DNA of 64,000 bases from Arthrobacter sp. PAMC25564. Lineage in GTDB: Bacteria; Actinomycetota; Actinomycetes; Actinomycetales; Micrococcaceae. Shown in pieces: positions 44,333 to 58,929 of this stretch. The stretch is from positions 1,488,001 to 1,552,000 of the forward strand of contig NZ_CP039290.1 in NCBI RefSeq assembly GCF_004798705.1, read 5' to 3'. The position numbers were made by a program, and so were the translations under genes. Numbering within the stretch: the first letter of the stretch is position 1; each line of letters starts with the position of its first letter. A model generated the notes under the pieces. That model did no database searches, was not told where the DNA came from, and saw only the letters and a list, made by a program, of their open reading frames with translations.

Positions 44333-47300
44333 TTGGTCGCCTCGAGCACCTCTAATGTAAACAACGCTGCAACCGCTATCAATGCCGAAAGCACCGACGG
44401 TGCAACCCGGCGGCTCTCATTCGCTAAGATTCACGAACCTCTTGACGTTCCGAATCTGCTTGCCCTGCAGACGGACAGCTTTGACTGGCTGGTCGGAAAT
44501 GAACGCTGGCAGGCCCGCGTGGCGAAGGCCGCCGAAGAAGGCGACCTGAGTGTCGCCACCTCCTCCGGTCTGTCCGACATCTTTGAAGAGATCTCCCCGA
44601 TCGAGGATTTCCAGGGCACCATGTCCCTGAGCTTCTCCGAGCCGGAGTTCGCTGATCCGAAGTACACCATGGCTGAGTGCAAGGACCGGGACGCTACGTA
44701 CTCGGCTCCGCTGTACGTGAAGGCCGAATTCATGAACAACAACACGGGCGAAATCAAGCAGCAGACCGTGTTCATGGGTGACTTCCCGCTGATGACCGAG
44801 AAGGGTACCTTCGTCGTCAACGGCACCGAGCGTGTTGTCGTCTCCCAGCTGGTCCGTTCCCCGGGTGCTTACTTCGAGCGCACCGCCGACAAGACCAGCG
44901 ACAAGGACATCTTCACTGCGAAGATCATCCCGTCCCGTGGCGCGTGGTTCGAACTCGAAATCGACAAGCGCGACCAGGTCGGCGTTCGCCTCGACCGCAA
45001 GCGCAAGCAGTCCGTCACGGTGCTGCTGAAGGCCCTCGGCTGGACCGAAGGCCAGATCCTCGAGGAATTCGGCCAGTACGACTCCATGCGCGCAACGCTG
45101 GAGAAAGACGCCACCGAAACCCGCGAAGACGCCTTGCTCGACATCTACCGGAAGCTGCGGCCGGGCGAGCCGCCCACGGTCGAGGCTGCCCAGTCCCTGC
45201 TGGACAACCTGTACTTCAACTCCAAGCGCTACGATCTGGCCAAGGTCGGCCGTTACAAGATCAACCGCAAGCTGGGCATCGACCGCTCCCTTGGTGACAA
45301 GGAAGCTTCCGTCCTGCACGTTGAAGACATCGTTGCCATGATTAAGTTCCTGGTTGCTCTGCACGCCGGCGAGAAGACCCTCACGGGCAAGCGCGACGGC
45401 CAGGACCACGAACTGCGCGTTGAGATCGATGACATCGACCACTTCGGCAACCGCCGCATCCGCGCCGTCGGCGAGCTCATCGAGAACCAGGTCCGCACCG
45501 GCCTGTCCCGCATGGAGCGCGTTGTCCGCGAGCGTATGACGACCCAGGACGTCGAGGCCATCACGCCGCAGACGCTGATCAACATCCGCCCCGTCGTGGC
45601 AGCCATCAAGGAGTTCTTCGGAACGTCCCAGCTGTCACAGTTCATGGACCAGAACAACCCGCTGTCGGGCCTGACGCACAAGCGCCGCCTGTCCGCGCTT
45701 GGCCCGGGTGGCCTGTCCCGCGACCGTGCAGGCATGGAAGTCCGGGACGTCCACCCGTCCCACTACGGACGTATGTGCCCCATTGAAACTCCTGAAGGCC
45801 CCAACATCGGCCTGATCGGTTCGCTGGCTTCCTACGGCCGCATCAACCCCTTCGGTTTCATCGAGACGCCTTACCGCCTCGTGTCCGAGGGCGTCGTGTC
45901 CGACGAAGTCCAGTACCTGACGGCCGACGACGAAGCCGAGGTCCTGATCGCCCAGGCCAACGCTCCGCTGGACGAGAACAAGAAGTTCGCCGAAGAAACC
46001 GTCCTGGTCCGCGCCCGCGGTGGTGGAGGCGAGCCTGTGCTGGTCCCCGCCGGCGAGGTCGAGTTCATGGACGTTTCCCCGCGCCAGATGGTGTCCGTGG
46101 CAACCGCCCTGATCCCGTTCCTCGAGCATGACGATGCAAACCGCGCACTCATGGGTGCCAACATGCAGCGCCAGGCCGTGCCGCTGGTCCGTTCCGAGGC
46201 GCCGTTCGTCGGTACCGGCATGGAACGCGCCGCTGCAGTCGACGCCGGTGACGTTGTCATCGCGAAGAAGGCAGGTGTGGTTACCGAGGTCTCCGCTGAG
46301 CTGGTCATCATGCTCAACGACGACGGTACGGAAACCAACTACCGGATCAACAAGTTCGCCCGCTCCAACCAGGGCAACTGCTACAACAACCGTGTCCTGG
46401 TGAACGAAGGCCAGCGCCTGGAGGTCGGCGGCATCATCGCCGACGGCCCGGCAACGGACCAGGGCGAGCTCGCCCTCGGTAAGAACCTGCTCGTGGCATT
46501 CATGTCCTGGGAAGGCCACAACTTCGAGGATGCCATCATCCTGTCCCAGCGCATTGTGGCTGAGGACGTCCTGTCCTCCATCCACATCGAGGAGCACGAG
46601 ATCGATGCCCGCGACACCAAGCTTGGTGCCGAGGAAATCACCCGTGACATCCCCAACGTGTCCGAGGAAGTCCTGGCAGGACTGGACGAGCGTGGCATCA
46701 TCCACATCGGTGCCGAAGTTGAAGCCGGCGACATCCTGGTCGGAAAGGTCACGCCCAAGGGCGAGACCGAGCTGACCCCGGAAGAGCGGCTGCTGCGCGC
46801 CATCTTCGGCGAGAAGTCCCGCGAAGTGCGCGACACCTCCCTGAAGGTCCCGCACGGCGAGTCCGGCACCGTCATCGGTGTCCGCGTCTTCGACCGCGAC
46901 AACGACGACGAGCTGCCCCCGGGCGTCAACCAGCTGGTCCGCGTCTATGTTGCGGCCAAGCGCAAGATCACCGACGGCGACAAGCTCGCCGGCCGTCACG
47001 GCAACAAGGGTGTTATCTCCAAGATCCTGCCGATCGAGGACATGCCCTTCCTTGCCGACGGCACCCCCGTTGATATCGTCCTGAACCCGCTGGGTGTTCC
47101 GGGCCGCATGAACGTCGGCCAGGTGCTTGAAACGCACCTCGGCTGGGTTGCCAAGACCGGCTGGAAGATCGAAGGCGAGCCCGAGTGGGTCAAGGCGCTG
47201 CCGAACCTACCGCGCGAGAGTGGCCAGACCACTGTTGCAACGCCGGTCTTCGACGGTGCGCGTGAAGAGGAAATCACGGGCCTGCTCGATTCCACCAACG

Positions 47301-47851
47301 TCACCCGCGACGGCGTCCGCCTGATCGACTCCTCAGGCAAGACGCGCCTGTTCGACGGCCGCTCCGGCGAGCCGTTCCCGGATCCGATCTCGGTCGGCTA
47401 CATGTACATCCTGAAACTCCACCACCTGGTGGACGACAAGATCCACGCCCGCTCCACCGGCCCGTACTCCATGATCACGCAGCAGCCGCTGGGTGGTAAG
47501 GCGCAGTTCGGTGGCCAGCGCTTCGGTGAAATGGAAGTGTGGGCGCTCGAGGCTTACGGTGCCGCTTACACGCTCCAGGAACTCCTCACGATCAAGTCGG
47601 ATGATATCCACGGTCGTGTGAAGGTCTACGAAGCCATCGTCAAGGGCGAGAACATCCCGGAGCCGGGTGTTCCTGAGTCCTTCAAGGTCTTGATCAAGGA
47701 AATGCAGTCGCTGTGCCTGAACGTGGAAGTTCTTTCCACGGACGGAACCACAATTGAAATGCGTGACTCTGATGACGCAGTCTTCACGGCTGCGGAAGAA
47801 CTGGGTATCGATCTGTCCCGCGCAGAGCCCAGTTCCGTAGAAGAGGTCTAG
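44333..47851 (+). CDS. rpoB: RNA polymerase subunit beta
   Basis: 1172 residues from the TTG at 44333, with GGAAGGA 6 nt upstream; the GTG five codons earlier overlaps that ribosome site. All beta-subunit regions are present, including [18 protein letters not shown] and [12 protein letters not shown]. The rifampicin region [20 protein letters not shown] and following [10 protein letters not shown] keeps the drug-sensitive residues D439, H449 and S454 (counterparts of E. coli D516, H526, S531). It is followed by rpoC after a large hairpin. Confidence 0.98.
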   Translation: MVASSTSNVNNAATAINAESTDGATRRLSFAKIHEPLDVPNLLALQTDSFDWLVGNERWQARVAKAAEEGDLSVATSSGLSDIFEEISPIEDFQGTMSLSFSEPEFADPKYTMAECKDRDATYSAPLYVKAEFMNNNTGEIKQQTVFMGDFPLMTEKGTFVVNGTERVVVSQLVRSPGAYFERTADKTSDKDIFTAKIIPSRGAWFELEIDKRDQVGVRLDRKRKQSVTVLLKALGWTEGQILEEFGQYDSMRATLEKDATETREDALLDIYRKLRPGEPPTVEAAQSLLDNLYFNSKRYDLAKVGRYKINRKLGIDRSLGDKEASVLHVEDIVAMIKFLVALHAGEKTLTGKRDGQDHELRVEIDDIDHFGNRRIRAVGELIENQVRTGLSRMERVVRERMTTQDVEAITPQTLINIRPVVAAIKEFFGTSQLSQFMDQNNPLSGLTHKRRLSALGPGGLSRDRAGMEVRDVHPSHYGRMCPIETPEGPNIGLIGSLASYGRINPFGFIETPYRLVSEGVVSDEVQYLTADDEAEVLIAQANAPLDENKKFAEETVLVRARGGGGEPVLVPAGEVEFMDVSPRQMVSVATALIPFLEHDDANRALMGANMQRQAVPLVRSEAPFVGTGMERAAAVDAGDVVIAKKAGVVTEVSAELVIMLNDDGTETNYRINKFARSNQGNCYNNRVLVNEGQRLEVGGIIADGPATDQGELALGKNLLVAFMSWEGHNFEDAIILSQRIVAEDVLSSIHIEEHEIDARDTKLGAEEITRDIPNVSEEVLAGLDERGIIHIGAEVEAGDILVGKVTPKGETELTPEERLLRAIFGEKSREVRDTSLKVPHGESGTVIGVRVFDRDNDDELPPGVNQLVRVYVAAKRKITDGDKLAGRHGNKGVISKILPIEDMPFLADGTPVDIVLNPLGVPGRMNVGQVLETHLGWVAKTGWKIEGEPEWVKALPNLPRESGQTTVATPVFDGAREEEITGLLDSTNVTRDGVRLIDSSGKTRLFDGRSGEPFPDPISVGYMYILKLHHLVDDKIHARSTGPYSMITQQPLGGKAQFGGQRFGEMEVWALEAYGAAYTLQELLTIKSDDIHGRVKVYEAIVKGENIPEPGVPESFKVLIKEMQSLCLNVEVLSTDGTTIEMRDSDDAVFTAAEELGIDLSRAEPSSVEEV

Positions 47852-47858
47852 CAGGTAA

Positions 47859-47894
47859 GGGTTCGACGGCGGGTGACCACCCGCCGTCGAACCC
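47859..47894 (+). other. Perfect hairpin between rpoB and rpoC
   Basis: A 17-bp perfect inverted repeat (GGGTTCGACGGCGGGTG and complement) with only 2 nt between arms starts 7 bp after the rpoB stop. No U-run follows, so it is not a classical terminator; it could be a processing or stabilising element. Confidence 0.85.
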
Positions 47895-47956
47895 ACCTCC
47901 CTCTTCCCGTAACCCAAGACTTCAGAATTTAGAGAACAAGAGAGAACAGGGACCAT

Positions 47957-51856
<3,900 letters not shown>

Positions 51857-51938
51857 CCCCGGTCAGGGCGGGCTCTTTCGTGTCGCGTTCCGCGCCACGT
51901 AGGGAGCCGGCCGCCCTGCCCTTGCTCTGAGTGACTGA

Positions 51939-51971
51939 AGGCCCCGTTCCCACGCTGTGGGGGCGGGGCCT
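51939..51971 (+). terminator. Terminator after rpoC
   Basis: AGGCCCCG / CGGGGCCT plus inner CCCAC/GTGGG form a long stem, followed by CGCTCATTT. Confidence 0.75.
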
Positions 51972-52303
51972 CGCTCATTTAGGAAGCCGATTAAGGGGTG
52001 GGGGCATACCGTGTTAGACTTGAGACTAATTGTTATTGTGGCAGTGGATGAGTGCGCCGGTTGCAGCTGAAAGGCTGGACCAGGACGACGTTTCCGGTTT
52101 GCAGGGTTCTTGTGCAACGTATGCCACATTTTCGCATGCCTAGGGGCAGTCCCGGATGAAAGTCCTCGAAACCCGGTGTGCGGTCCGACTATTAAGGCTT
52201 CGCCTCAGCTGCTCTGGAGAGAACTTCAAAGCCCGGGCGGCGGGGCGCAGCGACAAGAGAGCGGCCGCCAACGGCCGCTCCGGATAAAACGGAGAACACG
52301 AGA
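51972..52303 (+). promoter_or_regulatory. str operon promoter and long rpsL leader
   Basis: TAGACT at 52015-52020 is a good -10 element (only a weak TTAAGG at -35), placing the start near 52027 and leaving a leader of about 275 nt. The leader holds a hairpin GAGCGGCCG-CCAA-CGGCCGCTC (52259-52280) just before the GGAG ribosome site of rpsL. No coding sequence is supported. Confidence 0.55.
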
Positions 52304-52678
52304 GTGCCTACGATTAACCAGCTGGTCCGCAAGGGCCGCACGCCTAAGGTCAAAAAGACCAAGGCTCCCGCGCTTAACGGCAGCCCGATGCGCCGCGGTG
52401 TCTGCACCCGCGTCTACACGACAACCCCGAAGAAGCCGAACTCGGCTCTGCGTAAGGTTGCACGTGTGCGCCTCAACGGTGGCGTTGAAGTCACCGCTTA
52501 CATCCCCGGTGTAGGCCACAACCTCCAGGAGCACTCCATTGTGCTCGTACGTGGCGGCCGTGTGAAGGACCTTCCCGGTGTCCGCTACAAGATCGTCCGT
52601 GGCGCCCTCGATACCCAGGGTGTCAAGAACCGTAAGCAGGCTCGCAGCCGCTACGGCGCAAAGATGGAGAAGAAGTAA
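52304..52678 (+). CDS. rpsL: 30S ribosomal protein S12
   Basis: 124 residues from GTG. S12 lies at the decoding centre. K43 (in [12 protein letters not shown]) and K88 (in [10 protein letters not shown]) are both wild type, so no classical streptomycin-resistance substitution is present. It opens the rpsL-rpsG-fusA-tuf cluster; rpsG starts 1 nt after its stop. Confidence 0.98.
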   Translation: MPTINQLVRKGRTPKVKKTKAPALNGSPMRRGVCTRVYTTTPKKPNSALRKVARVRLNGGVEVTAYIPGVGHNLQEHSIVLVRGGRVKDLPGVRYKIVRGALDTQGVKNRKQARSRYGAKMEKK

Positions 52679-52679
52679 T

Positions 52680-53150
52680 ATGCCTCGCAAGGGTCCGGCC
52701 CCCAAGCGGCCGCTGGTTCTAGATCCCGTTTACGGCTCCCCGCTGGTTACCCAGCTCATCAACAAGGTCCTGGTTGACGGCAAGAAGTCCACCGCAGAGC
52801 GCATCGTTTACGGTGCCCTCGAAGGTGCACGTGCCAAGTCCGGCGGCGACCCGGTTGCAGCCCTCAAGAAGGCCATGGAGAACGTCAAGCCTTCCCTCGA
52901 GGTCCGCTCCCGCCGCGTCGGTGGCGCCACCTACCAGGTTCCGGTTGAGGTCAAGCCGGGCCGCTCCACCGCCCTCGCCCTGCGCTGGCTGGTCGGCTAC
53001 TCCAAGGCCCGCCGCGAGAAGACCATGACCGAGCGCCTCCAGAACGAAATCCTGGATGCCTCCAACGGTCTCGGTGCCGCTGTGAAGCGCCGCGAAGACA
53101 CCCACAAGATGGCCGAGTCCAACAAGGCCTTCGCACACTACCGCTGGTAA
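52680..53150 (+). CDS. rpsG: 30S ribosomal protein S7
   Basis: 156 residues from the ATG at 52680, directly after the rpsL stop. Typical S7 segments are [40 protein letters not shown] and FAHYRW at the end. S7 nucleates the 30S head on 16S rRNA. Confidence 0.98.
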   Translation: MPRKGPAPKRPLVLDPVYGSPLVTQLINKVLVDGKKSTAERIVYGALEGARAKSGGDPVAALKKAMENVKPSLEVRSRRVGGATYQVPVEVKPGRSTALALRWLVGYSKARREKTMTERLQNEILDASNGLGAAVKRREDTHKMAESNKAFAHYRW

Positions 53151-53162
53151 TAATTCCCGGAC

Positions 53163-53188
53163 GCCGCCGGCCCTACCGGGCCGGCGGC
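53163..53188 (+). other. Perfect hairpin between rpsG and fusA
   Basis: An 11-bp GC-only stem (GCCGCCGGCCC / GGGCCGGCGGC) with loop TACC, 13 bp after the rpsG stop and 31 bp before the fusA start. There is no U-run. Confidence 0.8.
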
Positions 53189-53219
53189 GGACGTGCAGTC
53201 CATCCGAAAGGGAGACACC

Positions 53220-55334
53220 GTGGCACAGGACGTGCTTACCGACCTTAACAAGGTCCGCAACATCGGCATTATGGCCCACATTGATGCCGGCAAGACCACC
53301 ACCACCGAGCGCATTCTGTTCTACACAGGTGTGAACCACAAGATCGGCGAAACGCACGACGGCGCTTCGACCACCGACTGGATGGAACAGGAAAAGGAAC
53401 GCGGCATCACCATCACGTCTGCCGCCGTGACCTGCTTCTGGGACAACAACCAGATCAACATCATCGACACCCCCGGCCACGTTGACTTCACGGTTGAGGT
53501 TGAGCGCTCACTGCGCGTCCTCGACGGTGCAGTCGCCGTGTTCGACGGCAAGGAAGGCGTGGAGCCGCAGTCCGAGACTGTCTGGCGCCAGGCTGACAAG
53601 TACAACGTCCCGCGCATCTGTTTCGTCAACAAGATGGACAAGCTCGGTGCCGACTTCTACTTCACCGTGGACACCATCATCAGCCGCCTCGGGGCCAAGC
53701 CGCTCGTCATGCAGCTGCCGATCGGCGCCGAGAACGACTTCATCGGCGTCGTCGACCTGCTCGAAATGCGCGCGCTCGTATGGCCTGGCGATTCCAAGGG
53801 TGACGTCACCATGGGTGCCAAGTACGAAGTCCAGGAAATCCCGGCTGACCTTCAGGCCAAGGCCGAGGAATACCGCGCACTGCTCGTCGAGACTGTTGCC
53901 GAGGCTTCCGAAGAGCTCATGGAGAAGTACCTTGAGGGCGAAGAAATCTCCGTCGACGAACTCAAGGCCGGCATCCGCAAGATGACGATCAACTCCGAGC
54001 TGTACCCGGTTCTTTGTGGCTCCGCCTTCAAGAACCGCGGTGTCCAGCCGATGCTTGACGCCGTCGTCGACTTCCTGCCGTCCCCGCTCGACGTCCCGCC
54101 GATGATCGGTCACGATCCGCGCGACGAAGAAAAGGAACTGACCCGCCGGCCCGCAGCCGACGAGCCGTTCTCCGCTCTGGCGTTCAAGATTGCTGCCCAC
54201 CCGTTCTTCGGCCAGCTCACCTTCATCCGCGTGTACTCCGGTCACGTGGAAGCCGGTTCCCAGGTGGTCAACTCCACCAAGGGCAAGAAGGAGCGCATCG
54301 GCAAGCTGTTCCAGATGCACGCCAACAAGGAAATGCCGGTGGACGCTGCTACGGCGGGCCACATCTACGCGGCGATCGGCTTGAAGGACACGACCACGGG
54401 TGACACCCTGTGCGATCCTTCCAACCAGATCGTCCTCGAGTCCATGAGCTTCCCGGAGCCCGTGATCTCGGTTGCGATCGAACCGAACACCAAGGGTGAC
54501 CAGGAGAAGCTCTCCACGGCCATCCAGAAGCTCTCCGCTGAGGACCCGACCTTCCAGGTCTCCCTCAACGAAGACACCGGTCAGACCATCATCGCCGGCA
54601 TGGGCGAGCTCCACCTGGACATCCTGGTGGACCGCATGCGCCGCGAGTTCAAGGTCGAGGCAAACGTCGGCAAGCCGCAGGTTGCTTACCGCGAAACCAT
54701 CAAGCGTGCTGTAGAGCGTCATGACTACACGCACAAGAAGCAGACCGGTGGTTCGGGCCAGTTCGCAAAGATCCAGATCGCGATCGAGCCGCTGGACACG
54801 TCCGAAGGCGAGATGTACCAGTTCGAGAACAAGGTCACCGGTGGCCGCGTTCCGCGCGAATACATCCCGTCGGTTGACGCCGGCATCCAGGACGCGCTGA
54901 ACGACGGCGTCCTGGCCGGCTACCCGGTTGTCGGGATCAAGGCGACGCTGATTGACGGCGCCTACCACGATGTTGACTCCTCGGAAATGGCGTTCAAGAT
55001 CGCCGGCCGGATGGCTTTCAAGGAAGCCGCACGGAAGGCGAACCCTGTCCTGCTCGAACCGCTGATGGATGTCGAGGTCCGCACCCCTGAGGAATACATG
55101 GGTGAAGTTATCGGTGACCTCAACTCCCGCCGTGGCCAGATGCAGTCCATGGAGGATGCCCAGGGCGTCAAGGTCATCCGCGCGCACGTCCCGCTGTCCG
55201 GCATGTTCGGCTACATCGGTGACCTGCGTTCGAAGACCCAGGGCCGTGCTGTGTACTCCATGACGTTCAACAGCTACGCCGAGGTCCCGAAGGCAGTTGC
55301 CGACGAGATCATCCAGAAGAACCGCGGCGAATAG
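53220..55334 (+). CDS. fusA: Elongation factor G
   Basis: 704 residues from the GTG at 53220, set by GGGAG 5 nt upstream. GTPase motifs are AHIDAGKT (G1), RGITI (G2), DTPGHVD (G3) and NKMDK (G4); domains II-V follow, ending in the domain V segment [18 protein letters not shown]. It drives ribosomal translocation. Confidence 0.98.
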   Translation: MAQDVLTDLNKVRNIGIMAHIDAGKTTTTERILFYTGVNHKIGETHDGASTTDWMEQEKERGITITSAAVTCFWDNNQINIIDTPGHVDFTVEVERSLRVLDGAVAVFDGKEGVEPQSETVWRQADKYNVPRICFVNKMDKLGADFYFTVDTIISRLGAKPLVMQLPIGAENDFIGVVDLLEMRALVWPGDSKGDVTMGAKYEVQEIPADLQAKAEEYRALLVETVAEASEELMEKYLEGEEISVDELKAGIRKMTINSELYPVLCGSAFKNRGVQPMLDAVVDFLPSPLDVPPMIGHDPRDEEKELTRRPAADEPFSALAFKIAAHPFFGQLTFIRVYSGHVEAGSQVVNSTKGKKERIGKLFQMHANKEMPVDAATAGHIYAAIGLKDTTTGDTLCDPSNQIVLESMSFPEPVISVAIEPNTKGDQEKLSTAIQKLSAEDPTFQVSLNEDTGQTIIAGMGELHLDILVDRMRREFKVEANVGKPQVAYRETIKRAVERHDYTHKKQTGGSGQFAKIQIAIEPLDTSEGEMYQFENKVTGGRVPREYIPSVDAGIQDALNDGVLAGYPVVGIKATLIDGAYHDVDSSEMAFKIAGRMAFKEAARKANPVLLEPLMDVEVRTPEEYMGEVIGDLNSRRGQMQSMEDAQGVKVIRAHVPLSGMFGYIGDLRSKTQGRAVYSMTFNSYAEVPKAVADEIIQKNRGE

Positions 55335-55394
55335 TCCTTCGGACAAACCGCAGCGACAAACTCGGGTGCGTCTCCGCCAGTGGAGATTCGCCTG

Positions 55395-55456
55395 GTGCTG
55401 GTGGCCGGTTGCCGGCCAGATGCAGTCCGGTCAAGCCGGGCTCCGGCCACCAGCAC
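55395..55456 (+). other. Long stem-loop between fusA and tuf
   Basis: A perfect 14-bp outer stem (GTGCTGGTGGCCGG / CCGGCCACCAGCAC) encloses 34 nt that can pair further (GCCGG, CCGG). No U-run follows. It lies 60 bp after fusA and upstream of the tuf promoter. Confidence 0.8.
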
Positions 55457-55498
55457 GAACAGGCTCTAGGCACTAGTATTAGTTCCTGAATCTGCAAT

Positions 55499-55528
55499 TT
55501 CACCAATCCAAAGCCCCCCAAGTAGACT
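55499..55528 (+). promoter_or_regulatory. tuf promoter
   Basis: TTCACC (55499-55504), 18-bp spacer, and TAGACT (55523-55528) predict a start near 55535 and a leader of about 60 nt carrying AGGAGGAACCT before the GTG of tuf. Confidence 0.55.
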
Positions 55529-55597
55529 TACTGGAGTTTCGGCCGCGACAAGCGCAGCCGGAGGGTAAGTCATTTGAAAACGTTCTAGGAGGAACCT

Positions 55598-56788
55598 GTG
55601 GCAAAGGCAAAGTTCGAGCGGACTAAGCCGCACGTTAACATCGGTACCATTGGTCACGTTGACCACGGTAAGACGACGTTGACGGCCGCCATTTCCAAGG
55701 TGCTGTACGACAAGTACCCGACTCTCAACGAGAAGCGTGACTTCGCGTCGATTGACTCTGCTCCCGAAGAGCGTCAGCGCGGCATTACCATCAACATCTC
55801 CCACGTTGAGTACCAGACCGAGAAGCGCCACTACGCACACGTAGACGCTCCGGGTCACGCTGACTACATCAAGAACATGATCACCGGTGCTGCCCAGATG
55901 GACGGTGCAATCCTCGTGGTTGCCGCCACTGACGGCCCGATGGCACAGACCCGCGAGCACGTTCTGCTTGCCCGCCAGGTTGGCGTTCCCTACCTGCTGG
56001 TCGCGCTGAACAAGGCTGACATGGTCGACGACGAAGAGCTCCTCGACCTCGTCGAAATGGAAGTTCGCGAGCTGCTCTCGGCTCAGGGCTTCGATGGCGA
56101 CAACGCCCCGGTTGTCCGCGTTTCGGGCCTCAAGGCCCTCGAAGGCGACCCGGAATGGGTCAAGTCCATCGAGGAACTCATGGAAGCTGTCGACGAGTCC
56201 GTTCCGGACCCCGTACGTGACCGTGACAAGCCGTTCCTGATGCCGATCGAAGACGTCTTCACGATCACCGGCCGTGGCACCGTTGTAACGGGCCGCGCCG
56301 AGCGTGGAACCCTCGCCATCAACTCCGAGGTCGAGATCGTCGGCATCCGCCCGGTCCAGAAGACCACGGTTACCGGTATCGAGATGTTCCACAAGCAGCT
56401 CGACGAAGCATGGGCCGGCGAGAACTGTGGCCTCCTGCTCCGCGGTCTGAAGCGCGACGATGTAGAGCGTGGCCAGGTTGTCGTGAAGCCGGGTTCCATT
56501 ACCCCGCACACCGACTTCGAGGCCAACGTCTACATCCTCTCCAAGGACGAAGGCGGACGTCACAACCCGTTCTACTCCAACTACCGCCCGCAGTTCTACT
56601 TCCGCACCACGGACGTAACCGGCGTCATCACCCTGCCGGAAGGCACGGAAATGGTTATGCCCGGCGACAACACTGAGATGACCGTTGCGCTCATCCAGCC
56701 CATCGCCATGGAAGAGGGCCTCGGCTTCGCTATCCGCGAAGGCGGCCGCACCGTTGGTTCGGGACGTGTCACCAAGATCCTCAAGTAA
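55598..56788 (+). CDS. tuf: Elongation factor Tu
   Basis: 396 residues from GTG behind a strong AGGAGGAACCT. GTPase motifs: [30 protein letters not shown]. Domains II and III are complete (end [14 protein letters not shown]). It delivers aminoacyl-tRNA to the ribosome. It has its own promoter and an excellent terminator. Confidence 0.98.
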   Translation: MAKAKFERTKPHVNIGTIGHVDHGKTTLTAAISKVLYDKYPTLNEKRDFASIDSAPEERQRGITINISHVEYQTEKRHYAHVDAPGHADYIKNMITGAAQMDGAILVVAATDGPMAQTREHVLLARQVGVPYLLVALNKADMVDDEELLDLVEMEVRELLSAQGFDGDNAPVVRVSGLKALEGDPEWVKSIEELMEAVDESVPDPVRDRDKPFLMPIEDVFTITGRGTVVTGRAERGTLAINSEVEIVGIRPVQKTTVTGIEMFHKQLDEAWAGENCGLLLRGLKRDDVERGQVVVKPGSITPHTDFEANVYILSKDEGGRHNPFYSNYRPQFYFRTTDVTGVITLPEGTEMVMPGDNTEMTVALIQPIAMEEGLGFAIREGGRTVGSGRVTKILK

Positions 56789-56850
56789 TACTTGCTGATC
56801 TGAATTACCTGCTGACCGGGCAGGCCGCCTGACGGCCCCCGTGAAGCCAA

Positions 56851-56889
56851 GAACAGCCCCGCTGCACTCGCAGCGGGGCTGTTCTTTTT
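56851..56889 (+). terminator. Rho-independent terminator after tuf
   Basis: A perfect 15-bp stem GAACAGCCCCGCTGC / GCAGCGGGGCTGTTC with loop ACTC and a TTTTT run. Confidence 0.95.
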
Positions 56890-57224
56890 CTGCCCCCGGC
56901 CGGCCACGGGACCAAGGCCCCTAAACGGCCCGGGTTGCATGTTCCACGATGGTGTCATGAACGTTCCCGGCAATACGGCCCAGGGTGAGTTGCGCGGCAG
57001 CTTTGCCGAGCCTGGGTCGCCTTCGCGACCAGCGGAGACCCGGCTGCCCGAGGTACGAGCCCGGGCGGAGGGCCGCGATGCGGTTCGACACAGCCTCCCG
57101 GGTCGTTGAAGATCCGCGGAAGTGGGAGCGGGCGCTGTGGGAAGGCCTGCGCTGAGAGCCCTCCCGGAACTGGAGCACACAATGTCAGGCCGTGGCCTGG
57201 CGGGCTGGCGGCGCGAGGCTCGGG
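56890..57224. other. Intergenic region after tuf
   Basis: No confident gene. A minus-strand open frame (57178-56921) ends in a plausible amphipathic segment (GRIAGNVHDTIVEHATRAV) but starts without a ribosome site and has an Arg-rich, unlikely N-terminus, so it may be a decayed gene end. Nothing else was recognised. Confidence 0.4.
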
Positions 57225-57230
57225 TATCGT
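57225..57230 (+). promoter_or_regulatory. -10 element TATCGT, near-leaderless geometry
   Basis: TATCGT lies 7 nt before the ATG at 57238 and no Shine-Dalgarno intervenes. Confidence 0.45.
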
Positions 57231-57237
57231 GCATCCT

Positions 57238-58677
57238 ATGGTCGAAGCACGAGGTGCCGAAGCAGTGAGGGACGGGCTGCCACGGCCTGCAGCCGGGCGC
57301 CTGGCACCCAGGAAGTTGTGGCTCCTCGCCTGGCTGGCCTTCTTGCCGATTGCGTTGGCCTGTGCAGAAAACTTCAGCGAATCAGACACGTTCTGGCAAA
57401 TACGCACCGGCATTCTGACCCTTGAGGCGGGGAGGTTCCCTACAGCCGATCCGTTTTCCTGGACGGCTGCCGGTGAACCGTGGACCTTGAACTCGTGGGG
57501 CTTCAACATCCTGCTTGCAGTGGCGTACAACGCGGGCGGCCTGCCCGGTGTGGCACTTATTTGTGCCGTGATTGTGTTTGCCATTTTCGGTCTGGTCCTG
57601 CTTCTGGCCCGGAATCTGGGAGCATCAGCGGCCGTAGCAGCCTGGCTGCTGTTCCCCGCTTGCCTTGTGCTGATCATCTGGTTTTCAGCGCGCCCCCAAC
57701 TGATGGATTATCTGGCCGTGCTGTTCCTTGTCATTATCCTCAGGCAGCTGCTTGATGCGCCGTCGCTGCGGCAGCTGGGCGGCCTGGCTTTGCTCATTAC
57801 AGTCTGGGTCAACTTGCACGCGGCGTCCCTGCTGGGGGTGGCAATCGTCGGGGGAACACTGGTGCTCGCCGGCCTGCAGAAAAATACGCGGCGTCGAGTC
57901 GGATGGTTGTCGGGTGCCCTGGCGCTCGCGCTGCTGTGCAGCTTGGCCACCCCCTACGGCATCGGTATCTTCTCCCAAATAACGCAGGTGAAGGCAGCCT
58001 CAACAGTTATCACCGAGTGGCAGCCCTTGAATCTGGCGGACCCACGGGAGCTGGTCCCGTTTGCCTTGGGGCTGGTCGCGCTCGTCATTGCGGCGCGTCG
58101 GCGTGAAATTGTGCTCTCCGCCGCCCTCGTGACCTCCCTTGCAGGGTCCGTGGCCGCCATGCGGATCATCCCCATCCTCTTTTTGGTGTCCCTGCCGATT
58201 CTGATGTCAGCAGCCTCGCACCCTGTTGTACTGCGCTACTTTGAGAGCCGCCGCAGGATGCTGGCTCAATGCGGCAGCTTGGCTGTGGCCGCCGTGATCG
58301 TGCTGGTGGCAATCAACCTGCCCGGCGTCGGACGACCTGATCCGGCGGTTTATCCAACCGATGCGATCGGGGCTATTCCGGCCGGCTGCACAGTGTTCAA
58401 CGATTACCTGGTGGGGGGTCTCGTCATCCTGCAACGCCCCGACGTGCGTGTGTCGCTTGATTCCCGCAACGACCTGTATGGAGCGGATCGCGTCAATAAT
58501 TTCATGCGGTTCATCGAAAAGGGGGACGGCGATCTTGCCGAACGCCTGTCCGGTGCGGACTGCGTTTTGGTTCCGCCCTCAAGCGGCCTGGCACGGAGCC
58601 TGCGCGCAGATCCCCGGTGGAAACTGGAAACGGACGAATCCGCAGCAGCGCTGTTCGTCCACGTGCCGGGGACGTGA
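57238..58677 (+). CDS. Polytopic GT-C-like membrane protein
   Basis: 479 residues from the ATG at 57238. About 10 membrane helices are followed by a soluble C-terminal domain (about residues 370-479). The first extracytoplasmic loop has ESDTFWQIRTG and RFPTADPFSWTAAGEPW, an arrangement I recall from a family of bacterial membrane proteins that resemble GT-C glycosyltransferases. A loop 1 acidic pair (E, D) would fit a lipid-linked sugar transferase, but no activity is established. Codons are less GC-biased than in the surrounding ribosomal genes, hinting at a different origin. It interrupts the path between the str and S10 clusters. Confidence 0.65.
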   Translation: MVEARGAEAVRDGLPRPAAGRLAPRKLWLLAWLAFLPIALACAENFSESDTFWQIRTGILTLEAGRFPTADPFSWTAAGEPWTLNSWGFNILLAVAYNAGGLPGVALICAVIVFAIFGLVLLLARNLGASAAVAAWLLFPACLVLIIWFSARPQLMDYLAVLFLVIILRQLLDAPSLRQLGGLALLITVWVNLHAASLLGVAIVGGTLVLAGLQKNTRRRVGWLSGALALALLCSLATPYGIGIFSQITQVKAASTVITEWQPLNLADPRELVPFALGLVALVIAARRREIVLSAALVTSLAGSVAAMRIIPILFLVSLPILMSAASHPVVLRYFESRRRMLAQCGSLAVAAVIVLVAINLPGVGRPDPAVYPTDAIGAIPAGCTVFNDYLVGGLVILQRPDVRVSLDSRNDLYGADRVNNFMRFIEKGDGDLAERLSGADCVLVPPSSGLARSLRADPRWKLETDESAAALFVHVPGT

Positions 58678-58785
58678 GCATGCCGGGACGGCGGCCACAG
58701 TCCGCGCGATCAGCGCGTAGCCACCGGCCCATGGCTGACGGAGGTCAGGCGCTGATATCGTTGCTGCCAACGAAGGGAGCTCGCA

Positions 58786-58911
58786 ATGGGCTGGCTGATA
58801 TTCCTGTTGGTGGTGGGCGCTGTCGTCATCGGTGTCTTTTGGGTCAAGAAGCACTTCCGACACGAAATCGAGCGAGCCAAGCGGATTAATCGGGCCAACC
58901 GGGGCAAATAG
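58786..58911 (+). CDS. 41-residue single-TM protein
   Basis: The frame encodes MGWLIFLLVVGAVVIGVFWV, a membrane helix at the very N-terminus, followed by a basic amphipathic tail (KKHFRHEIERAKRINRANRG). AAGGGAG precedes the ATG at a proper distance. It sits between the GT-C-like gene and the convergent beta-glucosidase. Function is unknown; gene status is inferred from the ribosome site and topology. Confidence 0.6.
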   Translation: MGWLIFLLVVGAVVIGVFWVKKHFRHEIERAKRINRANRGK

Positions 58912-58929
58912 CCGGCCTCGGCTGTCGGG

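Noticed and set aside
56957..57109. 50-codon plus-strand frame after the tuf terminator
   Set aside because: No promoter or ribosome site, low-complexity Arg/Glu/Pro composition and no recognisable domain.
56921..57178. 85-codon minus-strand frame after tuf
   Set aside because: The C-terminal segment looks protein-like but the N-terminus is Arg/Ser-rich, there is no start signal and no recognisable family, so it is noted only as a possible remnant.
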